Positions 8,656 through 16,622 of a DNA stretch of 64,000 nucleotides are shown here, piece by piece. The DNA is taken from the NCBI RefSeq assembly GCF_902859735.1, contig NZ_CADIJY010000005.1, forward strand, positions 434,001 through 498,000, read 5' to 3'. This DNA comes from Achromobacter aegrifaciens. GTDB taxonomy: Bacteria; Pseudomonadota; Gammaproteobacteria; Burkholderiales; Burkholderiaceae_B. The notes under the pieces were generated by a model that saw only the letters and a list, made by a program, of their open reading frames with translations, was not told the origin of the DNA and did not search any database. Both the position numbers and the translations under genes were made by a program. Numbering within the stretch: the stretch's first letter is position 1; every line of letters starts with the position of its first letter.

Positions 8656-9501
8656 TCACCGCGGGTGAATGCTTTCGACAACTTCAATGCCCAGCATATT
8701 CTTGAGTGGCTTCAGTCTTGCGGGGAGCGCGCACCCCAAAACGAGGACAGCACGAACATCGCGCTCTGCACCAGCCGCCTGGGCCTGAGCCTCCATCACG
8801 GCCCGGTACTTGACGCACTGAAACAGTCCTCGCTGAATGTCCAGCTCCGAAGAGATATGTGACTTAACTTCAGCACCCAACCAAAGCCGGCGATGCTGAA
8901 AGGAAACGTCCAATGCGTCTCCCGATAAGAGGCACTCCTCCATTGTTCCGTGCGGAGCCATTTCTGGTAAGCCAACGATTGCTGGATTAGCCGCCACATA
9001 TGCTTTAAGCCGCTTGTGCTCCGGTCCTTCACCGCCACCGCCGAAATTCGGAAGCGCCTGCACTGCAATGCCAGCATGACGTCGCAAACCCACTTCTTCG
9101 AGAACTTCAGTCCAGTAGGGGTAGCCGAAGACTCCGGCCAATTCCGCCTTTACCACTGCGCGCTTTTTATCCGCAGGGAGAGACGTATAGTTGTTCTTCT
9201 TCACCAAGAACCATCCAATGCCCTCGCCGGGTAGGCCGGTGTTTCCATTCACCACTACGCACTGAATCGGAGGCACCTTCTCCTTCCACTTCCGAGAAAG
9301 ACCCTCCATCGTCCGGCCCACACTGCCGAGCACGTAATTCAAGTTCCTTGGGTTCGGCATCCCAAGTTCGAAAGCAAGGTCCGAGTACGTGATGGTGTTC
9401 CTGGCCTCAGCCTGCCGAACCAGTAGAGGCAGAGCTTCACGAGCACGAACCTGATAAAGCTTGTCGCCAGCTATTGGGGCCGATACGAGCGCAGTTGCCA
9501 T
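8656..9501 (-). CDS. PD-(D/E)XK nuclease-like protein with N-terminal helical domain
   Basis: 281 residues. The C-terminal half matches the PD-(D/E)XK nuclease core: a helical Glu (E161 in GPEHKRLKAYV), D198 in SGDALDVSF, E211-V-K213 in WLGAEVKSH, and Q228/K231 in RGLFQCVKYRA. Such cores cut DNA with two metal ions. The N-terminal part (about 15-70, REALPLLVRQ then YSDLAFELGMPN) looks like a winged helix. It lies upstream of the Rad50-like ATPase on the same strand, 373 bases away. A nuclease next to an SMC-type ATPase is a common defence arrangement, but no named system is matched. The start has no strong Shine-Dalgarno. Confidence 0.68.
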   Translation of the reverse strand: MATALVSAPIAGDKLYQVRAREALPLLVRQAEARNTITYSDLAFELGMPNPRNLNYVLGSVGRTMEGLSRKWKEKVPPIQCVVVNGNTGLPGEGIGWFLVKKNNYTSLPADKKRAVVKAELAGVFGYPYWTEVLEEVGLRRHAGIAVQALPNFGGGGEGPEHKRLKAYVAANPAIVGLPEMAPHGTMEECLLSGDALDVSFQHRRLWLGAEVKSHISSELDIQRGLFQCVKYRAVMEAQAQAAGAERDVRAVLVLGCALPARLKPLKNMLGIEVVESIHPR

Positions 9502-9647
9502 TCTTGTTCTCTTGTCGATGAGGACTAACGATTGAATTCAGCGGCTGCCGTAGGCTGTCCGCTGTGGTAGCAAAGGTGTCAGACTGCATTTCTCCGAGAT
9601 CGCGGCCGCGACAGCAGCGAGGGCTAGGCTCTCTCTTCCGCGTTGAA

Positions 9648-9821
9648 CTACAAATCGGCGAACGGCATGCAATCCAGCAGGGTACGTAGCTGAACCTCCC
9701 ACTCTTCGGCGTCCTTGATGTCGGTAGTCGGATCCTCACCGAGATCCTGCCAAGCCTTGCTTAGCTCAAGACCACCAAAAGTCCCGCAGCCGCCATACCG
9801 GAAGAAGTTCACGTGACGCAA
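9648..9821 (-). pseudogene. Possible gene remnant or small ORF without ATG
   Basis: A minus-strand frame open from 9854 to the stop at 9648 has no usable ATG; the TTG at 9821 is the best start. Its product is protein-like (e.g. GGLELSKAWQDLGEDPTTD, then DAEEWEVQLRTLLDCMPF) and ends in a natural-looking C terminus. No family is recognised. It may be the 3' end of a gene whose 5' part was lost at the edge of the accessory block, or a small protein with a TTG start. Confidence 0.35.
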
Positions 9822-10100
9822 GAACGCTCGTCGAGGGGGCTGTACGAGATGATGTTAACAGTTGTATCACGTTTTCTTAGGACTGCAGCAGGTATGCGCT
9901 GACGGTGCTCAGCTTAGAAATGGCTGGTCTATCTGACGGGAAAGCCCATTGAATAGCTTCGGTGATTGCAGTCGCGTTTAGCCTAGTGGAATCTTGGCCG
10001 CCACTTGGCTATCAGGCCCCGCATGCCGCAGCGCTTTGTAACCTGTGGGAGGGGAATACGAAGGGAACGCCGCTTAGCAGACATTCCTAAACGGACGTGG

Positions 10101-10130
10101 AGTGACCGCAACGGGTCGAAAGCGGACATT
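10101..10130 (-). repeat. 30-bp palindromic element, right inverted copy
   Basis: Read on the minus strand, AATGTCCGCTTTCGACC is followed by five bases and CGGTCACT. It matches the copy at 3363-3392 at all but a few positions outside the variable centre, and is in opposite orientation. Confidence 0.58.
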
Positions 10131-10201
10131 CTGCCGTGATATGAACATCGCCTTCTCGTAGCGAATTTGTCTCCCAGCCCAATTCGCATTCCCCCTTACC
10201 G

Positions 10202-10207
10202 TATACT
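10202..10207 (+). promoter_or_regulatory. -10 box candidate for the structured leader
   Basis: TATACT, one base from the TATAAT consensus, lies about 25-30 bases before the start of the paired leader. No well-placed -35 hexamer was found. Confidence 0.4.
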
Positions 10208-10231
10208 CGCTCTACTACCGCACCACCGGTA

Positions 10232-10441
10232 GCCCGGTTTGGAAGCCGGCAATGTCTTTGGCGGACAGCCGCCGCTCAGGCGGCATTTTCACGTCCGTGC
10301 GCCTCTGCACGTCCCTATGGGTGGGCCTTGGCGAGGGTGCGTTCGCGCACGCCGGTTTCCAAAGACGCCGGTCTTCCAACCTTGCCATGTGCCCGCCCAC
10401 CCCATTTGGAAGTGGGGAGCAGGTCTAACTTGTCTTTGGAG
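10232..10441 (+). ncRNA. C4/P4-immunity-like leader RNA with alternative pairing over an RBS
   Basis: Segment A (10236-10261) holds TTTGGAAG, CCGGC and GTCTTTGG. Segment B (10359-10381) holds CCAAAGAC, GCCGG and CTTCCAACC, complementary to A over about 22 pairs with small bulges. Segment C repeats TTTGGAAG (10405-10412) and GTCTTTGG (10432-10439); the latter includes the GG of the GGAG ribosome-binding site (10438-10441). So B can pair with A or with C, and pairing with C would hide the ribosome-binding site of the gene at 10448. Between A and B is a 6-bp GC hairpin followed by ATTTTC (10268-10290), terminator-like. One antisense segment with two targets is the logic of C4 RNA of phages P1/P7 and of P4 immunity RNA. 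Family membership is inferred from this pattern. Confidence 0.7.
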
Positions 10442-10447
10442 CCTGTC

Positions 10448-10780
10448 ATGCAATCCCACCCCCTCACCCAAAACCCCTGGTCCGTCGAATCCGACCCCGA
10501 ACTCGGCCCAGTCCCCCTCGCCCATCTCCACCACATAGACCGAGCCCGCCACGCCATCGAGGCCATCGCCCGCATGGTCGGCAACAGCGCATCCGAACCC
10601 GACGCAACTGGCGGGCAGCCGTTAGACGCGTGGACGGTGGCGGCATTGATGGGCGGAGTGGAAGGCTTGTGCGATCACCTGGGCACCTTGACCGATGCCA
10701 TGCTGGCGCAGGCGCGCTTTTGCGAAGCGGATGCGGATCTTGGCGACGTCACGCACGGCGCACCGTCGTCGATCCAGTAG
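10448..10780 (+). CDS. Small hypothetical protein controlled by the C4-like leader
   Basis: 110 residues, predicted mostly helical, no family recognised. It has a polar proline-rich N terminus, then a helical part (HIDRARHAIEAIARMVG; WTVAALMGGVEGLCDHLGTL). The ATG at 10448 is chosen because GGAG (10438-10441) lies six bases upstream. An in-frame ATG at 10328 would start inside the structured leader. The ribosome-binding site is part of the leader segment that can pair with segment B, so translation is probably gated. C4-type RNAs in phages control small phage genes, which hints at a prophage or satellite origin. The function is unknown. Confidence 0.7.
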   Translation: MQSHPLTQNPWSVESDPELGPVPLAHLHHIDRARHAIEAIARMVGNSASEPDATGGQPLDAWTVAALMGGVEGLCDHLGTLTDAMLAQARFCEADADLGDVTHGAPSSIQ

Positions 10781-10820
10781 CCAAACCTAGCAGCCAGAGG
10801 GCGGCGCTCGCGCGCCCGCC

Positions 10821-11378
10821 TTATTCAGCAATCGACCGAATCACCCTGGCCGGATTCCCGCCCACCAGCGTATTCGCGGGCACATCCTTGGTGACCACTG
10901 AACCCGCCGCGACCACCGAGTTCTCGCCCACAGTCACGCCACCAATAACGGTCGCACCCGCCGCAATCCAGACATTCCTCTCGATCACAATGGGCTTCGC
11001 AGTGACGCAATCACGACGCCGCGAAGGTTCGATCGGATGGCCAGACGTAATGAGGCTGACGTTCGGCCCAATCATCACATCATCGGCAATGCTCAACCCG
11101 CCCAGGTCATAGAAAGTGCAGTTCTGATTGACGAAGACGTTGCGCCCGACGCTGATGTCGGGGCCGCCGGTCGTATAGAACGGCGGGATCAACAGAAAGC
11201 TCTCATCGACCGCCTTGCCGATCAGTTCGCTGAACAAGGCGCGGACTTCGGCGGCGTCGTTGAAGGTCAGGCGGTTGAGGGCGGCGGTGATCGTCATCGC
11301 GCGTTTGATGTTGGCCGTCATGGCTGCTGATTCGGGCGTTCTTCTGGGAATGATCAGAGTGCGGTCGTCATTTGCCAT
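10821..11378 (-). CDS. Hexapeptide-repeat sugar O-acetyltransferase (LacA/Maa/NodL type)
   Basis: 185 residues with a left-handed beta-helix. Repeats of the I-G-x-x-V kind run through GPDISVGRNVFVNQN, LSIADDVMIGPNVSL and GVTVGENSVVAAGSV. The SGHP motif holds the likely catalytic His. The end GGNPARVIRSI is typical of maltose, galactoside and NodL acetyltransferases, which move acetyl from acetyl-CoA to a sugar hydroxyl. The N-terminal helical cap (ANIKRAMTITAALNRLTFND) is the usual Maa/LacA cap. The ATG at 11378 is preferred to an in-frame start at 11495, whose product would begin with 39 unrelated residues. The acceptor sugar is unknown. Confidence 0.85.
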   Translation of the reverse strand: MANDDRTLIIPRRTPESAAMTANIKRAMTITAALNRLTFNDAAEVRALFSELIGKAVDESFLLIPPFYTTGGPDISVGRNVFVNQNCTFYDLGGLSIADDVMIGPNVSLITSGHPIEPSRRRDCVTAKPIVIERNVWIAAGATVIGGVTVGENSVVAAGSVVTKDVPANTLVGGNPARVIRSIAE

Positions 11379-11648
11379 CTGCGGCTTTCCTTTGAGGGTT
11401 CGGCGTAGCGGGCGGTTGACTGGCCAACCGCATGTTGCGAAATCGTAGCCTGACGTCTTTATCCCGGACGATCTTCCGGAATTCCGGAAAGCCAAAAGCG
11501 GGTAGAGACGCTTACGGCATCACGCGCGGCGTTGCATGCGATTGCCTCGGGACATTCCCCCTGGGGAGAGCCCTGCCCAGGCACTGTGATTGCTGACGAG
11601 TGGCGGCCATATACACCCACCCGCCGTCCGCAACCCAAGGAGCCTCCC

Positions 11649-12521
11649 ATGACCGCCCCTGTCGAGCACCGCCGCATCCCCGTCGACAACATCGACACCT
11701 TCTACCGCATCGCGGGTCCTTCCGATGCGCCTGCCCTCCTGCTGCCTCACGGCTATCCCTGTTCTTCCTACGAGTTCCGCAACCTGATGCCTCGCCTGGC
11801 CGATCGCTGGCGCCTGGTCGCGCCCGACTATCCCGGCGCCGGCTACAGCGCCACGCCCGAGGACTTCGATTACAGCTTCGACGGCTATGCGGCCTTTCTG
11901 GATCGCTTTGTCGCGGCCCTCGGGTTGGACAGCTATGCGCTCTACCTGCACGACTTCGGCTCGCCCATCGGGGCGCGGCTGGCGATCCGTGCGCCTCATC
12001 GGGTGACGGCGCTGATCATTCAGAATGGCGACGTTCCCTATAAGGACGCCCTGGGGCCCAAATATGCGGACATCGAAGCCACCTGGGCGTTGTCGTCCGC
12101 GGAGATGCGCCACGCCATAGGCGACAGCATTACTGAAGCAAGCTTCCAGGAGGAATTCCTGAACCATGTCGGGCCGGAGGTTGTCGACCGCATTTCGCCG
12201 GATCTATGGAAGCTGCATTGGTCGCTGATGACGCCGCGCCGCAAGGAGGTCGCCATCGATTTGATTGCTGGCCTGAAGCAAAACCGGGCGTGGTTTGCGG
12301 AGCACCGGCGGTATCTAAGGGATCACCAGCCGCCTACGCTGATTGTCTGGGGACCGCAGGATCACTACATGCCGGAGGCTTCCGCCCGCGCCTATCTGCG
12401 GGATTTGCCGGATGCTGAACTGCACCTGTTGGAGAGTGGCGGCCATTGGTTGTTGGAGACGCATCTGGATGAGGTGGCTGCGTTGATGCGGGGATTTCTG
12501 CAAAGGGTGCTGGCGGCATGA
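11649..12521 (+). CDS. Alpha/beta hydrolase with Asp nucleophile (epoxide hydrolase/dehalogenase-like)
   Basis: 290 residues of the alpha/beta-hydrolase fold. The oxyanion motif HGYP is near residue 36. The nucleophile elbow reads LYLHDFGSPIG, so Asp takes the place of Ser, as in epoxide hydrolases and haloalkane dehalogenases. The second acid is probably the Asp in WGPQDHY and the base is the His of SGGHWLLE. A cap domain of about 90 residues lies between the elbow and WGPQD. Expected chemistry is opening of an epoxide or removal of halide through an ester intermediate. AAGGAG lies just upstream of the ATG at 11649. The substrate is unknown, and no pathway genes adjoin it. Confidence 0.85.
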   Translation: MTAPVEHRRIPVDNIDTFYRIAGPSDAPALLLPHGYPCSSYEFRNLMPRLADRWRLVAPDYPGAGYSATPEDFDYSFDGYAAFLDRFVAALGLDSYALYLHDFGSPIGARLAIRAPHRVTALIIQNGDVPYKDALGPKYADIEATWALSSAEMRHAIGDSITEASFQEEFLNHVGPEVVDRISPDLWKLHWSLMTPRRKEVAIDLIAGLKQNRAWFAEHRRYLRDHQPPTLIVWGPQDHYMPEASARAYLRDLPDAELHLLESGGHWLLETHLDEVAALMRGFLQRVLAA

Positions 12522-12532
12522 TGTCGCTGCGC

Positions 12533-12961
12533 TCAGCGCGGCTTCCAATTCACCCCATCCCTGGACTGATACTCCGGCGTCCCCGTGCAGCACCCGCCCG
12601 CCCCAAACGCCTGCCGCCCGATAAAGGCAGTCACCACGCCCTTGCTCTCGGTCAGCGATTGACGGATGCAGCTGGTCGGCAGCGGATACAGGTCGCCTTC
12701 CAGCACCAGCGTCCACTTCAGGTTTTCACCTTCGGCCGGCCCGACCATGTACACCTTGCATTTATGCATTAGCAGATGCACGGGCTTCCCGGCCAGCACG
12801 CCCTTGAACTGATGCTCCGGAGGGGTGTCGCGCGTGGCGATGGCTTCAGCGTTGAGTTTCGACCCGGGCGGCGCGGGCTCCAGCGCGGAATCGCAGCCGG
12901 CCAGCGCGCTCGCGGTGGCCAAGGCGGTGAGGAACAGGCGAGCCAGGCGCATCATGCCCAT
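12533..12961 (-). CDS. Putative lipoprotein
   Basis: 142 residues with a lipoprotein signal: a charged start, a hydrophobic segment (LARLFLTALATASALAG) and the lipobox LAGC with the acceptor Cys at 23. The mature part has four more Cys, including an adjacent pair (GAGGCCTG), suggesting disulfides in the periplasm. No domain is recognised. It is convergent with the hydrolase gene and stands 10 bases after the glutaredoxin-like gene on the same strand, so the two may be cotranscribed. Confidence 0.7.
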   Translation of the reverse strand: MGMMRLARLFLTALATASALAGCDSALEPAPPGSKLNAEAIATRDTPPEHQFKGVLAGKPVHLLMHKCKVYMVGPAEGENLKWTLVLEGDLYPLPTSCIRQSLTESKGVVTAFIGRQAFGAGGCCTGTPEYQSRDGVNWKPR

Positions 12962-12970
12962 GAACCCCTG

Positions 12971-13345
12971 TCAGGCTACGTTGGCGAAGCGTTGTTCGAG
13001 GTAGGCGATGATGTCGCTGGACTCGTACATCCAGCGCGTGCCCGCTGCATCGTCGATGCGCAGGCACGGCACCTTCACCTTGCCGCCGCCTGCCTGCAGT
13101 TGCGCGCGCGCTTCGGGATCGCCCTTGGCGTCGCGCAGCGCGATGGGCGCGTTGAGCTTGTGGATGGCGCGCCGCGTCTTCACGCAGAACGGGCAGGCGT
13201 GGAACTGGTAGAGCGACAGCTTGGCCGCTTCGGTGTTGACCGTGGCCTGGCCTTGCGCGGAGCGCTGTTGCGGGCGGGGCCGCGTGAGCGCGTCGCCCAG
13301 CACGATGATTTGACCCAGGCCGACACGTAGGGCTTTGACTAGCAT
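12971..13345 (-). CDS. Membrane-tethered glutaredoxin-like protein
   Basis: 124 residues. After an N-terminal segment that may anchor it (VKALRVGLGQIIVLGDALT), a glutaredoxin/GST-N thioredoxin fold follows. It has the CPFC active site (FHACPFCVKTRR), a cis-Pro motif (KVPCLRID) and the SSDIIAYLEQRF helix typical of glutathione-binding GST-N domains. It probably reduces disulfides or glutathionylated proteins. Its likely downstream partner on the same strand is the Cys-rich lipoprotein gene. The start has little Shine-Dalgarno support. Confidence 0.8.
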   Translation of the reverse strand: MLVKALRVGLGQIIVLGDALTRPRPQQRSAQGQATVNTEAAKLSLYQFHACPFCVKTRRAIHKLNAPIALRDAKGDPEARAQLQAGGGKVKVPCLRIDDAAGTRWMYESSDIIAYLEQRFANVA

Positions 13346-13481
13346 GGAGTAGGACTCGATACAGATGGACAGGCGGCCAGTCTACTCTGTGCGGCGTGTT
13401 TCAGTATCGCGAGTGCCGTCAGCTGCGCAGGCCCGTGGTCACCCCGTGTCACGTCATGGGTCGGTAGTTGAAGCCCGCGCG

Positions 13482-14018
13482 TTATTGAAACCGCACCGGG
13501 TAGCTGCAGCCCGTATAGAAGGTCTTGCAGGAGGTCTGCGTGGCTTTATTGCAGGTTTCCATGCCCAATGCTTCTGCCTGTTCCTTGGTCTCGGCGCTGG
13601 CGGAATTCATCAAGACGCCCTCGCCTTTGGGGGAAGGGCCGTACACCACCGCCACGCATTGGTTGTAGTAGGTGATGTTGGTCTTGCAACCCTTGCCGCC
13701 CTTGGACGCGCAATGCTCCAGCGCGGCCTGTTCGGCCTTGACCTTGCTGGTCTTGTCGGCGGCGATGCCGACGGAGCCCGAGGGCGGGTCGTATGCGATT
13801 GCGCCCCAGCGGGTGGTCCAGCGCGGTTGGTCAGGCGCGGTTTGCGCGCCGGTGCCGCCTTGTGGCCGCGACAGGCCTGGGATCGGCACGCACTGCTGGC
13901 CCGGCGTGCCGGCGGCGTTGGGCATAAAGCCGTCCGGGCAACCTTGTTCGGCCTGCGCCGAGACAGCGACGCCGAGGTACAGTATCGCCAGCAGGAAAGC
14001 CGCTTTTAAAGCACGCAT
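13482..14018 (-). CDS. Secreted DUF4189 protein
   Basis: 178 residues with a signal peptide (about 1-24, cleavage after AQA) and a C-terminal DUF4189 domain: WGAIAYDPPSGSVGIAADK, then repeated A-E-x-x-A-L-x-x-C and C-x-A-V-V-Y-G motifs. Paired Cys residues probably form disulfides. DUF4189 proteins are exported and of unknown function. The ATG at 14018 is preferred over the in-frame TTG at 14048, which would put ten polar residues ahead of the signal peptide. It stands alone between the glutaredoxin-like gene and the TonB receptor. Confidence 0.82.
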   Translation of the reverse strand: MRALKAAFLLAILYLGVAVSAQAEQGCPDGFMPNAAGTPGQQCVPIPGLSRPQGGTGAQTAPDQPRWTTRWGAIAYDPPSGSVGIAADKTSKVKAEQAALEHCASKGGKGCKTNITYYNQCVAVVYGPSPKGEGVLMNSASAETKEQAEALGMETCNKATQTSCKTFYTGCSYPVRFQ

Positions 14019-14175
14019 GTGTCGTCTCGCAGTTGTCGTGTTCTTCAAGCCGGATGCCGTGGGTCAAGGCCGGGTAGGCAGAGAGTCCGAGGCAAGGTGT
14101 CAGGCTGTGAAATTGCCCCGGAAAGTGTAGTCCGAAATTCTTTCTACGAACGATTCTCCCAGCCACGCCCCAACC

Positions 14176-16539
14176 TTAAAACGTGTACTTCGCCGTCAAC
14201 AAAAACGACCGCGGCGCGCCGAAGTGGTTGTTGTCCTGGTTGCTGCCAATCGCTTGGTAGTAGTACTTGTCGAACAGGTTGTAGACGTTCAGCCGCAGAT
14301 CCAGATTCGGGCTGGCCCGATAAGCCACCACGGCATCCCATATGCTGTAGCCGGGTTGGCGCACGTTGTAGGCGGGCAAGCTGATCGCGCTTTGCACGCG
14401 CATTGCCCCGCCCACGCGCCAGGCATTCAAGGAGCCAGGCAGGGTGTACATGGTGGATAGCTTGAACAGATGGCGCGGGGTTTGCGTGTCATACGCCGCG
14501 CCAGCCCGAAGGTTGCCCGAGTCCTCCAGATACTTGGATTGGTTGTAGGTATAGCCGGCAGACACCTGCCAGCCCGGCGTGATTGCGCCTGCCACTTCGA
14601 ATTCGACGCCTCGGCTTTCCACCTTGCCGGAGGGCGCATAGCATTCGATTACCCCTGGGCCGCACGCGGATGTGGTCAGGGCGATTGGACGGTTGCGCTG
14701 GCGGATCTGGAATACCGCCGCGCTGGCGTTGAGGCGGCCGTCGAAGTACTCGCCCTTGATCCCTGCTTCCAGATTGGTGCCGATGACCGGATCCAGCGGT
14801 GCGCCGCTGGCTGATTGGTAGTTTTGCGGCTGGAACACGCTGGTCCAGCTGGTGTAGACGGAATGGTGGCGGTCCAGGTCGTAGATCAGGCCCGCGTAGG
14901 GTGTCAGTTCGTGGTTGACCTTGTAGGCCGCGGGCGGGCTGACGTAGTCGCCGGACTTCAGCGTCATGTCGTATTCATACCAGTCCAGCCTGGCGCCCAG
15001 CATCAGCGTCAGCGGGTCGGCGAGGCTTAGGCGCGTGGTGGCGTAGCCGCTCATCTGGCGCTGGAATCCCTTGCGCGACCAGGGGTAGACGAACGTGGGC
15101 TTTTCGACGGCGCTGGAGTCCCAGTGTTCGGGGTCGACCGTCATGTCATAGCCCAACGGCCATCCGCCAGGACCGTCGTCGTCCTTGTTCTTCAGGAAGC
15201 TGCCGCCCAGCACCAGTTCATGCGTGCGCCCCAGCAGCGTGAACGGGCCGCTCAGGTAGCCGTCGACGCTGTACTGGGTCTTGTCGTAGTTGTACTGGCC
15301 CAAGCCCTGTCCGAAGAACGTCGAGTTCTCCAGCGGATAGAGGTAGCTGCCCAGCATGTTCATCTTGGCGCGCAGCGTGCGGGCGGTCAGCTTGCCGGAC
15401 CAGCCGTTGTCGAAGCGATGATCGAGTTCGGCGAAGAAGCTGGTGTTTTCCTTGTTCCAATAGGCCCAATCCGGCGACAGGCGGGTCGACCGCTTGAAGT
15501 CGTAGAAGCTGCCATCGCGGCGGGTCGGCAGGCCGTTCCAATCCGCGCCGGGATTGTCTTCGCGGTTGTAGTAGCCGCCGATGCTGAGCGTGGTGTTTGC
15601 CGTGAGGTCGGCTTCGATGGTGCCGTAATAGAGCTGGCGCTGATGCTCGTAGGCTTTCTTGAAGGTATCCGAGTCCTGATAGGCCACGACGCCGCGTGCG
15701 CGCAGGGTGCCGCTTTCGTTCAATGCGCCCGACCCGTCGACTTCGCCGCGATAGTTGTCCCAGCTGCCGGCGCTGGCGGTCACCGAAAACTGCGGCACCG
15801 CCGTCGCGCGCTTGCGCACCAGATTGATGGTGCCCGAGGGATTGCCTGCGCCGGTCATCATGCCGGCCGCGCCGCGCAGCACTTCGATGTGATCGTACAT
15901 GGCCAGCGTCGCCACGCCCTGGGTGTCGTAGTCGTAGGCCAGCGGCACGCCGTCGGCCAGGAACGAACTGATCTCGAATCCGCGTGAGAAGAACTGCGTG
16001 CGCTCGCCGCCGCCAATCTGGCGCGTGGTCAGGCCGGTGGTGTCGCGGGCCACATCGTCCAGCGACTGGAAGCCTCGGTCCTCGATCTGCTGGCGGGTCA
16101 CCACGCTGACCGATTGCGGCGTCTCGCGCGGCGAAAGCGCGAACTTGGTGGCCGTGGCCATCACCGGCGTGGTGTATGAATGCGTGCCCTCGGTCACACC
16201 CAGCGTGGCCGCCTCGACCGTCACCGGCGAGAGTGTCGTGGTGCCTGATGGCGCCACGGTCAGGCTGCCGTCCGGTGTGCGCCGTAGTTCCAGCCCGCTT
16301 CCGGTCAGCGCGCGCGCGGTGGCTTCGTCGACGGTCAACCGGCCGGAGATGGCCGGCGCGGATTTGCCTGCTACCAGTTCGGCGCGAAACGAGATGACCG
16401 CGCCCGCGATGCGCGCGATCTGTGTCAGCGCGACATCCAGCTGGCCCGCGGGCAAATCATACTGGCGCAGCGCCTGGGCATGGGCGCTGCTGGCGGCGGC
16501 TGCGATGACGCAGGCAGCCGGAAACCTGAGGGAAAGCAT
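14176..16539 (-). CDS. TonB-dependent siderophore receptor with STN signalling domain
   Basis: 787 residues. A signal peptide (cleavage about 22-23, after AHAQA) precedes an N-terminal STN signalling domain (about 27-97). Then come a TonB box-like LSPVTVEA, the plug (about 135-260, with ETPQSVSVVTRQQIEDRG and IEVLRGAAGMMTGAGNPSG) and a 22-strand barrel ending in aromatic F. It imports a ferric siderophore across the outer membrane. The STN domain signals ligand binding to the FecR-like protein encoded upstream. The ATG at 16539 has GGAG six bases before it. FecR (stop 16623) and the sigma gene precede it, forming one Fur-controlled surface-signalling module. The siderophore is unknown. Confidence 0.92.
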   Translation of the reverse strand: MLSLRFPAACVIAAAASSAHAQALRQYDLPAGQLDVALTQIARIAGAVISFRAELVAGKSAPAISGRLTVDEATARALTGSGLELRRTPDGSLTVAPSGTTTLSPVTVEAATLGVTEGTHSYTTPVMATATKFALSPRETPQSVSVVTRQQIEDRGFQSLDDVARDTTGLTTRQIGGGERTQFFSRGFEISSFLADGVPLAYDYDTQGVATLAMYDHIEVLRGAAGMMTGAGNPSGTINLVRKRATAVPQFSVTASAGSWDNYRGEVDGSGALNESGTLRARGVVAYQDSDTFKKAYEHQRQLYYGTIEADLTANTTLSIGGYYNREDNPGADWNGLPTRRDGSFYDFKRSTRLSPDWAYWNKENTSFFAELDHRFDNGWSGKLTARTLRAKMNMLGSYLYPLENSTFFGQGLGQYNYDKTQYSVDGYLSGPFTLLGRTHELVLGGSFLKNKDDDGPGGWPLGYDMTVDPEHWDSSAVEKPTFVYPWSRKGFQRQMSGYATTRLSLADPLTLMLGARLDWYEYDMTLKSGDYVSPPAAYKVNHELTPYAGLIYDLDRHHSVYTSWTSVFQPQNYQSASGAPLDPVIGTNLEAGIKGEYFDGRLNASAAVFQIRQRNRPIALTTSACGPGVIECYAPSGKVESRGVEFEVAGAITPGWQVSAGYTYNQSKYLEDSGNLRAGAAYDTQTPRHLFKLSTMYTLPGSLNAWRVGGAMRVQSAISLPAYNVRQPGYSIWDAVVAYRASPNLDLRLNVYNLFDKYYYQAIGSNQDNNHFGAPRSFLLTAKYTF

Positions 16540-16622
16540 GGAACACTCCGTGGATGCGTGAGCACGCGTTCCATGTATGTGCATCGGCGCCGGCAAAAAA
16601 ACACCTGGCGCAGAAAAAATTT

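Larger units (their letters stand above)
9502..10231. other. Gene-poor right edge of the accessory block
   Basis: Apart from the possible remnant at 9648-9821 and the inverted 30-bp element at 10101-10130, no gene is seen. The stretch covers the upstream region of the nuclease-like gene and ends at a TATACT -10 candidate (10202-10207) that would drive the structured leader RNA. No integrase or tRNA fragment was found. Confidence 0.5.

Noticed and set aside
10289-10584. Minus-strand frames across the C4-like leader
   Set aside because: They read through the paired RNA segments and antisense to the small gene; frames of this kind are usual annotation artefacts over such RNAs.
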